From NCBI GenBank assembly GCA_964598225.1, contig CAZRBG010000020.1, positions 20,074 to 84,073 of the forward strand: a stretch of DNA of 64,000 bases, written 5' to 3'. This DNA comes from SG8-4 sp964598225 (lineage in GTDB: Bacteria > Planctomycetota > Phycisphaerae > Sedimentisphaerales > Anaerobacaceae). Below are positions 54,721 through 62,389 of this stretch, piece after piece (positions within the stretch are counted from its first letter, which is position 1; each line of letters starts with the position of its first letter). A model generated the notes under the pieces. It was not told the DNA's origin, searched no databases, and worked only from the letters and a program-made list of their open reading frames with translations. Position numbers and translations under genes: made by a program.

Positions 54721-56739
54721 ATGGCGTACAAATTGGCTGCCATGACTGTGGGTGCAAACAAACGAATTGAGAAGTTGCGCGAAGAGATTCGCGAGCACGA
54801 TTATCGCTATTACGTGCTCAATCAGCCGACAATCACCGATCGACAGTACGATGAACTCTTCGCCGAGCTGAAATCGCTGGAGCGGCAGAATCCGGCGCTT
54901 ATTACCCCTGATTCGCCCACGCAGCGGGTTTCCGAGCGACCTATCGAGGGCTTCCAGACCGTTCGGCATGCCGTGCCTATGCTGAGCATGGATAACACCT
55001 ACAACTCCGATGAGCTCATAGCTTTCGACAAAAGAGTAGCCAAACAGCTTGGCGACGAGGCTTACGATTACGTAGTCGAACTGAAAATCGACGGCCTGGC
55101 GATAAGTCTCCGCTACGAGGATGCTACTCTGGTCACCGCCGCGACCCGCGGCAACGGCGAGGTGGGCGACAACGTTACCGCCAACGTTCGCACGATAAAG
55201 GCCGTGCCGTTAGCGTTGCTGGACGACGGCAAGGTTCCTGACGTACTCGAAGCCCGGGGCGAGGTTTATATGCCTACAAGCTCGTTTGTCGAACTCAATA
55301 AGCTTCGCGCGGAGGCCGGCGAGGCACCTTTTGCTAATCCACGAAACGCAGCGGCTGGATCTTTGAAGCTGCTGGACGCGAGGATAACCGCTGAGAGAAA
55401 CCTGTCTTTCTTTGCTTACGCCACCGGGGAAATCTCTGAATCGCCGGCTCCTAATCACTTCGATACACTTCAGAGGCTCAGGGATTTCGGCCTGCCCGTC
55501 AATCCGGCGATCGCAAAAGCAGCTAACGTCGAAGAGGCTCTGGAGATATGTTCGGCCTGGAACGAGAAGCGCACGGAGCTGGATTATCAGATCGACGGCA
55601 TGGTGATCAAAGTTAATCGCCTCGATCAGCGGGACATTCTCGGCGCAACCGGCAGGGCGCCGCGCTGGTGCATCTCTTACAAATTCGCAGCCGAGCAGGC
55701 CGAGACAATTGTCGAATCCATCGACGTCCAGGTGGGAAAGACAGGCATTCTGACTCCTGTAGCGAAATTAATGCCTGTGCAATTGGCCGGAACCACTGTC
55801 AAGCGGGCCAGTCTGCACAATTTCGATGAACTCAAACGGCTCAGCGTCGGTGTGGGAGACAGGGTGCTCATCGAAAAGGCCGGGGAGATAATACCGCAGG
55901 TAATCGAGGTAAAAGCGAAAACCGACAAAAGTGTCCCTGAATTCCGGATTCCCACCAGTTGTCCGGTTTGCGGCTCGGCGGTCGCTAAGGACGAAGACGG
56001 CGTTTATGTCCGATGCCTGAATTCCAACTGCCCGGGACAACTGAAAGAACGCCTGAAGTATTTCGCCGGCAGAGGCCAAATGGACATCGAGCATTTGGGC
56101 GAGGCTCTTATCGAACAGTTGGTCGATACCGGGCTGGTGAAGAATTTCGCCGATCTGTACAAACTCCGGAAGGATCAGCTTGCCGGGCTGGAGCGAATGG
56201 CCGAGAAAAGCGCGAGCCGCGTCATAAAATCGATAGAAAACAGCAAGACTCGGCCTTTATGGCGTCTGATAGCCGCTTTGGGAATACGACACATAGGCGG
56301 CCACTCGGCCCAGATCCTGGCCGAGCATTTCGGATCGCTCGAAGCCTTGATGTCCGCCGGCCTGGAAGAGCTCGCCGAGGTCGACCAGATCGGACCGGTT
56401 ATGGCACAAAGTGTTTATGACTATTTCAGGAATCATCGGAACCTGGAGGTTGTTCGGGAAATGTTGAAGGCGGGTGTGGCCCCGGAGCCGGCTCAGACAC
56501 AGCGTTCGGATAAACTTGCGGGAAAAACCGTCGTCGTTACCGGCACGCTGGAAGACTTCTCCCGGCAGCAGGCCCAACAGGCGATAAGACAAGCCGGCGG
56601 CAAAACCGCCTCAAGCGTGAGCAAGAAAACCGATTTCGTCCTGGCCGGAGCAAATGCAGGCAGCAAACTCGAAAAGGCAAAGAAACTCGGCATTGAGATC
56701 ATAACCGAACAGCGGCTCATACAGATGATCGGAGATTAG
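54721..56739 (+). CDS. ligA: NAD-dependent DNA ligase
   Basis: 672 residues from ATG 54721, the usual length (starts at 54649 or 54742 are less likely). Order: Ia domain, adenylation domain with the AMP-accepting K122 in 'VELKIDGLAI', OB fold, Cys4 zinc finger ('CPVCGS' and 'CLNSNCPGQ'), helix-hairpin-helix region and a C-terminal BRCT domain (about 600-672, 'GKTVVVTGTLEDFSR'). Seals nicks in replication and repair. ribD follows after three bases. Confidence 0.96.
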   Translation: MAYKLAAMTVGANKRIEKLREEIREHDYRYYVLNQPTITDRQYDELFAELKSLERQNPALITPDSPTQRVSERPIEGFQTVRHAVPMLSMDNTYNSDELIAFDKRVAKQLGDEAYDYVVELKIDGLAISLRYEDATLVTAATRGNGEVGDNVTANVRTIKAVPLALLDDGKVPDVLEARGEVYMPTSSFVELNKLRAEAGEAPFANPRNAAAGSLKLLDARITAERNLSFFAYATGEISESPAPNHFDTLQRLRDFGLPVNPAIAKAANVEEALEICSAWNEKRTELDYQIDGMVIKVNRLDQRDILGATGRAPRWCISYKFAAEQAETIVESIDVQVGKTGILTPVAKLMPVQLAGTTVKRASLHNFDELKRLSVGVGDRVLIEKAGEIIPQVIEVKAKTDKSVPEFRIPTSCPVCGSAVAKDEDGVYVRCLNSNCPGQLKERLKYFAGRGQMDIEHLGEALIEQLVDTGLVKNFADLYKLRKDQLAGLERMAEKSASRVIKSIENSKTRPLWRLIAALGIRHIGGHSAQILAEHFGSLEALMSAGLEELAEVDQIGPVMAQSVYDYFRNHRNLEVVREMLKAGVAPEPAQTQRSDKLAGKTVVVTGTLEDFSRQQAQQAIRQAGGKTASSVSKKTDFVLAGANAGSKLEKAKKLGIEIITEQRLIQMIGD

Positions 56740-56742
56740 CCT

Positions 56743-57888
56743 ATGAGCGCTGAGGATGACAAGTTCATGCAGACGGCACTGAGACTGGCCCGGAGAGGCT
56801 TCGGTGCGGTCGAACCGAACCCTGCCGTCGGGGCGGTTATAGTCAAAGCTCATCAGATCATCGGCAAAGGGTGGCACAAGAAGTTCGGCGGGCCTCATGC
56901 GGAAATAAATGCGATCGAAGATTGCCGCAGAATAGGTGTAACGGCTCGCGGCGGAAAAATGTACGTCACTCTCGAACCGTGCTGCCATCACGGCAAAACC
57001 GGACCGTGCACCGATGCGATAATAGCAGTCGGGCTGAAAAAGGTCTTCGTCGCGATGACCGATCCCTCTTCACACGCAGGGGGCAAGGGCATCGAGCAGT
57101 TGCGCCAGGCGGGCATCGAAGTCGAGACGGGTCTGTGCGAGAAAGAGGCGAGACTACTTAATGGGCCCTTTATCAAATACGCCGTAACCGGTAGGTGCTG
57201 GGTGACGTTGAAATGGGCTCAAACCATAGACGGAAAGGTTGCCTGGGCCGAACAAAGCCCCGAGCAAAGGTGGATTTCCAACGCGCAAAGCAGAAAGGAC
57301 GTGCACAAGCTGCGCCGCCGCGCGCAGGCGATATTAGTCGGTGTTAATACAGTGCTCGCCGATGATCCGCTCTTGACCGCCCGACCGAGCAAAGGCAAAA
57401 AAGCAACCAGAGTGATAATGGACAACTCCCTGCGAATTCCGATTGATTGCCAACTCGTCCGGACAGTCCGCAAGAATCCGGTCTTTCTCGTCACGAAACA
57501 GGAATCGATTCGGACCAATCCCGAAGCGGCGGAGAACCTGACCCGTAAAGGGGTAGAACTGGTCTATCCCAAAACCGACAGCCGCTCCAATCTGCATTTT
57601 ACGCTCGACGAGTTGAGCCGCCGCGGCATCAACCACCTCCTCGTCGAGGGCGGACCGAAGATATTAACTTCTTTCCTGAGAGAAAACCTTGCCGACGAAA
57701 TAGTCGTTTACATAGCACCAAAGATTCTCGGCAGCCGCGGCGGTGTAGGCATATCCGGGCCGCTGTGTGAGTTGCCCGACGAACTCGCTTTGCACAACGT
57801 CGGGGTCGTTCACTTCGGCGACGACGTCCGCATGAGCGGAATAACCGATCGGGCTGTCGGCATACTCACGGAATCCACGCGCGAATAA
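56743..57888 (+). CDS. ribD: Riboflavin biosynthesis deaminase/reductase
   Basis: 381 residues. N-terminal deaminase domain with zinc ligands in 'PHAEINAI' (H52, E54) and 'EPCCHHGKTGPC' (C80, C89); C-terminal reductase domain from about 150 ('WVTLKWAQTIDGKVA', 'NHLLVEGGPKILTSF'). It catalyses the second and third steps of riboflavin synthesis from GTP. Three bases after ligA, so the two are translated from one message. Confidence 0.95.
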   Translation: MSAEDDKFMQTALRLARRGFGAVEPNPAVGAVIVKAHQIIGKGWHKKFGGPHAEINAIEDCRRIGVTARGGKMYVTLEPCCHHGKTGPCTDAIIAVGLKKVFVAMTDPSSHAGGKGIEQLRQAGIEVETGLCEKEARLLNGPFIKYAVTGRCWVTLKWAQTIDGKVAWAEQSPEQRWISNAQSRKDVHKLRRRAQAILVGVNTVLADDPLLTARPSKGKKATRVIMDNSLRIPIDCQLVRTVRKNPVFLVTKQESIRTNPEAAENLTRKGVELVYPKTDSRSNLHFTLDELSRRGINHLLVEGGPKILTSFLRENLADEIVVYIAPKILGSRGGVGISGPLCELPDELALHNVGVVHFGDDVRMSGITDRAVGILTESTRE

Positions 57889-57968
57889 ACAGCAAAATGG
57901 CAAACCAATGGCGGCAACTGTCGATGTGTAAAGTCAACGGCTGTTTACCCATGCGGATGCTTTGGTTC

Positions 57969-58226
57969 TTAGCGATAGACTTCGCGTCTGTGGCCGATTT
58001 TTACTATGTCGATAGTTGAATTTTTGTCGTCGACTGAATAGACGATTCTATAATCTCCCTGTCTGACACGAAAACTTTCTTGTCCGGTCAATTTTTGCGA
58101 TCCTTGAGGCCTTGGATTTTCGGCCAGTGATTGAATGCGTTTGACAATCCTTTGCAGGCTTCTCTTGGGGATATTATCTAATTCTTTTGCAGCAGACCTC
58201 TTGATGGTTATTCTATATTTTTCCAT
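57969..58226 (-). CDS. RelE/ParE-family toxin
   Basis: 85 residues overlapping the antitoxin by 14 bases. 'YRITIKRSAAKELDNIPK', 'SLAENPRPQGSQKLTG', 'SFRVRQGDYRIVYSVDD' and 'IVKIGHRREVY' are the standard RelE-fold blocks; family members cleave mRNA on the ribosome or act on gyrase. Second gene of a type II toxin-antitoxin pair. Confidence 0.92.
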   Translation of the reverse strand: MEKYRITIKRSAAKELDNIPKRSLQRIVKRIQSLAENPRPQGSQKLTGQESFRVRQGDYRIVYSVDDKNSTIDIVKIGHRREVYR

Positions 58227-58446
58227 CTTTTTTCAATTTCTTAAGAACATTCTCGAAGGGCAGGCTGGGCTCTTTTTCGCGTTCGTCAAAAGCCGCCAGG
58301 TCGATGGAATCCTCCGCCAAAGAAAGCCTGATCGCTTCTTGAGCCAACTCCGACATCGAGTGCTCTGTTTCCGCTGCCTTTATCCGCAAAGCTTGATGTA
58401 AATCAGAATCCAGGTATATTGTAGTTCGTTTTGTGTTGGTTTTCAT
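58213..58446 (-). CDS. Ribbon-helix-helix antitoxin
   Basis: 77 residues. N-terminal 'KRTTIYLDSDLHQALRIKAAE' is a ribbon-helix-helix DNA-binding domain; the C-terminal part ('PSLPFENVLKKLKK') would bind and block the toxin. GAGGTGA upstream. As usual it is the first gene and should repress its own promoter at 58468-58496. Confidence 0.9.
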   Translation of the reverse strand: MKTNTKRTTIYLDSDLHQALRIKAAETEHSMSELAQEAIRLSLAEDSIDLAAFDEREKEPSLPFENVLKKLKKDGKI

Positions 58447-58467
58447 ATTATCACCTCATTATTTGGC

Positions 58468-58496
58468 ATTATAGCGTTTTGATGTTACCATGTCAA
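58468..58496 (-). promoter_or_regulatory. Consensus sigma-70 promoter of the toxin-antitoxin pair
   Basis: On the minus strand TTGACA (58496-58491) and TATAAT (58473-58468) match the consensus perfectly with a 17-base spacer, 22 bases before the antitoxin ATG. A strong promoter under antitoxin control is expected. Confidence 0.8.
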
Positions 58497-58529
58497 GACG
58501 ATAAATAAAACAAGAAGGAAGATACATAA

Positions 58530-59327
58530 GTGCAGAGAGTAGTTTTTACAGATTCCTGGTCTCGTTTTTTCGCCGGATTCGACATTGCGACGTTCGATGA
58601 TTTCTTCGAGCGTATGGCGACGGGCGCAAAAGGCAGCAACAGTAGACGCAGTGTTGTCAGTTTCAGCCTGGGAACAGGCGAGCAGAAGAAAACCTTCTTC
58701 ATCAAGCGTTTCTTTCGTCCTCACCTCAAGGACGTCATATTTGCGCGGCGAAATATCGGCGAACCCTGCTCTCAGGGCAAATATGAATTTGAAAGCGCCA
58801 GGCTGCTTCTCGACAACGACATCGGGACTTACCACCCAGTCTGCTACGGCGAGCAAAGGACACTTGGTATCGAGACAAAATCTTTCGTTGTCACCGAAGA
58901 GCTGCAGTCCACCTGCCTCAGCACTTTTATACGAGAAAGATGGCACACTCTTGAGAGACGGCACAAGGAAAAAATTGTTGCAGACCTCGGTGCGTTCGTT
59001 CGCCGAACTCATGCCGTCAATGTCAGTCTGCCGGATTTGTACGTATACCACCTGTATATCACGGAAAAGGCCGCAGAGAACTACGACTTTGCAGTCATCG
59101 ATCTCCATCGCATGTCGCGAAATGTGACTAACAAGAACAAGAAGCTGAAAAATCTCGGCAGACTCCATCACAGTATGCTCGACGAATACTTCGATGACGA
59201 TCTGAAGAAATTGCTCGTTAAATCATACGCCGCTGACAGCTCCGGCAGCGATGTCAATGCCCTTGTCACTCAGGTTGAGAGATGGTCGAAGGCGATTTCA
59301 GCCAAACGCAAACAGAAAGCTTATTAG
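58530..59327 (+). CDS. WaaP/InaA-like lipopolysaccharide kinase
   Basis: 265 residues from GTG 58530 (GAAGGAAG upstream). Kinase-like fold: 'KTFFIKRFFRPH' (ATP Lys), 'VTEELQSTCLSTFI', 'LPDLYVYHLYIT' in the place of the catalytic HRD loop and 'FAVIDLHRM' in the place of the DFG metal motif, as in Kdo/heptose kinases. Likely phosphorylates the LPS core at the inner membrane. Divergent from the toxin-antitoxin genes. Confidence 0.78.
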   Translation: MQRVVFTDSWSRFFAGFDIATFDDFFERMATGAKGSNSRRSVVSFSLGTGEQKKTFFIKRFFRPHLKDVIFARRNIGEPCSQGKYEFESARLLLDNDIGTYHPVCYGEQRTLGIETKSFVVTEELQSTCLSTFIRERWHTLERRHKEKIVADLGAFVRRTHAVNVSLPDLYVYHLYITEKAAENYDFAVIDLHRMSRNVTNKNKKLKNLGRLHHSMLDEYFDDDLKKLLVKSYAADSSGSDVNALVTQVERWSKAISAKRKQKAY

Positions 59328-59405
59328 TTGCTCGACCGCGGCATGGGGTCCCAGCCCGGCACCTATATAACCAACTCTTGCATATGCAACCAGCCCCAAG
59401 CCTAT

Positions 59406-59424
59406 CCCGCCGCCACGCGGCGGG
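59406..59424. repeat. GC-rich hairpin
   Basis: CCCGCCGC-CAC-GCGGCGGG, a perfect 8-bp stem with a 3-base loop, between the convergent kinase and thrC genes. No T-run follows. Confidence 0.5.
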
Positions 59425-59469
59425 ACGAGCTTGAGGCTGCCACCCATTGAGTTGATATCAGAGAAGCCT

Positions 59470-59537
59470 GTCATTCCTGCGCAGGCAGGAATCCAGAAGC
59501 TTATGAACAAATGGATTCCTGCCTGCGCAGGAATGAC
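59470..59537. repeat. Perfect 26-bp inverted repeat (VIPAQAGIH type)
   Basis: Arms 59470-59495 and 59512-59537 are exact reverse complements around a 16-base loop. In one frame it reads 'VIPAQAGIH' and 'WIPACAGMT', a phrase of a widespread mobile palindrome. Could serve as a bidirectional terminator for the convergent genes. Confidence 0.85.
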
Positions 59538-59569
59538 AACAAACGATGAGGCTGGTCCTTTCCCGAGTA

Positions 59570-60910
59570 TCATTCGAGCAGTTTGAGTATCTCATCGAGA
59601 TCGTTCGGCGCCTCCACTGGAGGATTGCTGAACCGGCCCTGGTTGTCTTTATGGTAACCGACAGTCTTGTCGGGGTCTTTCAGCAGGTGGCCTGTCAGTA
59701 CACAGGCGATTCGCTCGTCGCCGTCGATGGTGCCTTCTTGACGAAGATGCTTAAGTCCGGCTATCGTCGCCGCAGAGGCGGGTTCACAACCAAGGCCGTG
59801 TCTGCCGATGATTGCCTTGGCGTCTACGATCTCCTCGTCAGTAACCGCCCGCACGACGCCATCACAGATGTCGATTGTCCTCAGGCACTTCTTGAGATTA
59901 ACAGGCCGGGATATTTCTATCGCCGACGCGCAGGTATGAGGTGAGAAGTTACGCGCGGTCAGATCGGCGTAATAATCATCGATTATTGCCTGATCGACCT
60001 TGCCGTCATTCCAGGAAAGCTTTTTGTTGTTGACCAGCTCGTTCAGCGTGTCGGCGCCGGTGGCATTGATGATCGCCATCCGCGGGATGCGGTCGATCAG
60101 GCCGAGTTGCTTCAATTCGAGAAAAGCCTTGCCGAACGCGCTGGAGTTGCCCAGGTTGCCGCCGGGTACGACGATCCAGTCCGGAACTTCCCAGCCCAGG
60201 CCCTCTATGATTCGATACATAATGGTCTTCTGCCCCTCCAGCCGGAACGGATTCAGTGAGTTAAGCAGGTACAGCCCGCGCTGCCTACATACATCCTGAA
60301 CCTGTTTCATGCAGTCGTCGAAATCGCCGAGGATCTGGATGGTTTGCGCGCCGTAGTCCATTGCCTGGCTGAGCTTGCCGAATGCAATACGTCCCGAACC
60401 GATAAAGACCGTGCATTTTATGCCGCAGCTATGCGCGTACAGAGCCATTGACGCCGAAGTGTTACCCGTCGATGCACATGCACTGGCGCCGGCGCCGACC
60501 ATTTTGGCATGGCTGAACGCCGCGGTCATGCCGTTATCTTTGAAAGAGCCGGAAGGATTAAGCCCCTCGTATTGCAGATGCAGGCGCCCCGCTTCCATAT
60601 CGACATACTCAGCCACCGCATCGTTCTGCTGCAATACTGTCTGGCCTTCACCTATTGTAACTATGTGACGATCTTCGCAGAAGCCGATCAACTCTCGAAA
60701 ACGCCAGATCCCGGAAAGATCCGGCGGATTGTCCCTGCCGGCCCATCGCCTGCCGAACTCGCTCATTCTGCCGGGAACCTCGATTTTGTCCCAGTTGTAG
60801 AGTATATCCAGTAACTCGCCGCATTCGGGACACTTGAACAGCGATTGCCCGCAATCAAATTGTACCCCGCAATCGGGATTAATACATTGTTGATAAGCTG
60901 TCTCAGCCAT
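59570..60910 (-). CDS. thrC: Threonine synthase
   Basis: 446 residues with a four-Cys ribbon at the N-terminus ('CINPDCG', 'CPECG'). PLP site 'NPSGSFKDNGMTAA' (Lys in SFKD), phosphate loop 'CASTGNTSASMALYA', and 'PGGNLGNSSAFGKAF'. Converts O-phosphohomoserine to threonine. The N-terminal zinc-ribbon type is seen in the archaeal/Gram-positive-like branch. Single gene. Confidence 0.92.
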   Translation of the reverse strand: MAETAYQQCINPDCGVQFDCGQSLFKCPECGELLDILYNWDKIEVPGRMSEFGRRWAGRDNPPDLSGIWRFRELIGFCEDRHIVTIGEGQTVLQQNDAVAEYVDMEAGRLHLQYEGLNPSGSFKDNGMTAAFSHAKMVGAGASACASTGNTSASMALYAHSCGIKCTVFIGSGRIAFGKLSQAMDYGAQTIQILGDFDDCMKQVQDVCRQRGLYLLNSLNPFRLEGQKTIMYRIIEGLGWEVPDWIVVPGGNLGNSSAFGKAFLELKQLGLIDRIPRMAIINATGADTLNELVNNKKLSWNDGKVDQAIIDDYYADLTARNFSPHTCASAIEISRPVNLKKCLRTIDICDGVVRAVTDEEIVDAKAIIGRHGLGCEPASAATIAGLKHLRQEGTIDGDERIACVLTGHLLKDPDKTVGYHKDNQGRFSNPPVEAPNDLDEILKLLE

Positions 60911-61105
60911 GTTCTCGTATCTCTTGTCCGTATTTATATTATGTCTCTATCATCGTTTATGAATTCGTATATCGACCTTTCTCGGATACTACTGCAATTC
61001 TAAATGATTTGCCGGACAATAGATACAGAAATTGACATGTATGATTCAGTTTCTTGGCGTGGACGCCGGAATCCGCTTTCTCAATAGTCTGAATTCAATG
61101 CAATT

Positions 61106-61140
61106 GCCCGTGTCGAGGTCGCTTCGGCCTCGACACGGGC
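61106..61140. terminator. Strong hairpin downstream of the VWA operon
   Basis: GCCCGTGTCGAGG / CCTCGACACGGGC, a perfect 13-bp stem with a 9-base loop, 37 bases beyond the VWA gene stop and 196 bases before thrC start. There is no T-run, so it may be repeat-derived (GTCGAGG is also in the rhaB and 4107 repeats). The rest of the gap, 60911-61105, shows nothing. Confidence 0.5.
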
Positions 61141-61176
61141 ATTGTAACTGGGGTCCAGAAACTATTGTCTTTCTAT

Positions 61177-62358
61177 CTACTGTGTATTCTCCGCTCCGGA
61201 TTTCTCTGATGGCGTCTCGGAGGACTTGAAAGTGAAGTTCTTCTTCTCGGCCTGATCGCGGATGGCGTCTATTATAGCCGAGCCGAGCGTGTCGTCCTGT
61301 TGCTGACGCTTTTTCATTTCCTCTGCAATGTACTTTTTCCGCTGTTCGTTCAGCTCCTGTATCCTCTTTTGTATCTTCGCCCGCTGCTTTTTCTTTTCCT
61401 CAATGTAGGTTTTTCTTTCTTCCGGACTCATATTTTGCAGCTTTTCGGGCAGTTCTTCTTTTGCGATCTCTTCCAACTCAACCTTTTCGGCATCGATGGC
61501 ATCGACCAAATCCCACGCCTCATTCTTGTAATGGTATGAGGATTTTGCTACCGCTCTGCCGAGTCGGGCTTTGGGGGATGCAGCCGCTGCGTTGCGGTCC
61601 TGCTCACTTTGTCTTAGCTGAGCTTCGGCACCTCTGCGACCATAAGCAATGTAAGTATCGTTCAGCTTAACTCCAAGCTCGGCAATCTCTTTGTCCTGCG
61701 GAGCGGCAACGTGAACCGCCCTGCGGGATTGATCGATGCTCAGATATTGCCCGTCAGCAAGCACGGCGCCGTCTTTCCATTTGCCGTTGATACCAACCTG
61801 TTCCGAGCCGCAGTGGATTGTATTGACCACGATTCCTTTGGTAACCGCCGCTTTGCATGACTGACGGTAATCAATCGGCCCCTGTGTGAATGGCTCATTA
61901 CCGGCGATGAAAATTACTTTCAGATCATCAGCCGAACCGGTCCATTCGAGAGCTTTGGTCGCCTCGTCGATTACCCAGCCGCAATACTCACTGCCGCCGT
62001 TCGTGTTCAGGGCAAACAGCTCCTCCGAGACCTTGTCCAGGTCCGTAGTGAGCGGGACTATCATCCTGATATAGCCTTCTTTCGAGGGCAGCGAACTCTT
62101 GCCGTATTCGTAGAGAGCGACCTGGAGTTCGGGCTGCCGGCCGTTTCGTTTTGCGAAAATAAATTCGTTGACGATTGCCCACAGCTCCGCCCTCGCCTGG
62201 TTTATTAAACCTGACATGCTGCCGCTGGTGTCCAGAAGAATCGCCATCTGAACAAGCGGCTTTTCTTCGGAAATCTTCTCGTCGGTTGCTGCCGCGCCCG
62301 CAAAACAGGTACTCGCCACCACCGCGGCCAGAAACAGTATTGTGATTGTCTTACTCAT
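61177..62358 (-). CDS. Secreted VWA-domain protein with coiled coil
   Basis: 393 residues from ATG 62356-62358 (AGAGGAG upstream). Signal peptide 1-24; VWA domain about 38-220 with the MIDAS motif 'ILLDTSGSMSG' and the conserved 'TNGGSEY'; a helical, Glu/Lys-rich part from about 300 ('YIEEKKKQRAKIQKRIQEL'). Probably a metal-dependent adhesion or assembly protein. It starts 31 bases after the upstream VIT/VWA gene. Confidence 0.85.
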   Translation of the reverse strand: MSKTITILFLAAVVASTCFAGAAATDEKISEEKPLVQMAILLDTSGSMSGLINQARAELWAIVNEFIFAKRNGRQPELQVALYEYGKSSLPSKEGYIRMIVPLTTDLDKVSEELFALNTNGGSEYCGWVIDEATKALEWTGSADDLKVIFIAGNEPFTQGPIDYRQSCKAAVTKGIVVNTIHCGSEQVGINGKWKDGAVLADGQYLSIDQSRRAVHVAAPQDKEIAELGVKLNDTYIAYGRRGAEAQLRQSEQDRNAAAASPKARLGRAVAKSSYHYKNEAWDLVDAIDAEKVELEEIAKEELPEKLQNMSPEERKTYIEEKKKQRAKIQKRIQELNEQRKKYIAEEMKKRQQQDDTLGSAIIDAIRDQAEKKNFTFKSSETPSEKSGAENTQ

Positions 62359-62389
62359 TTTCTTTCTCCTCTGAAATAGTTGTGAACAT

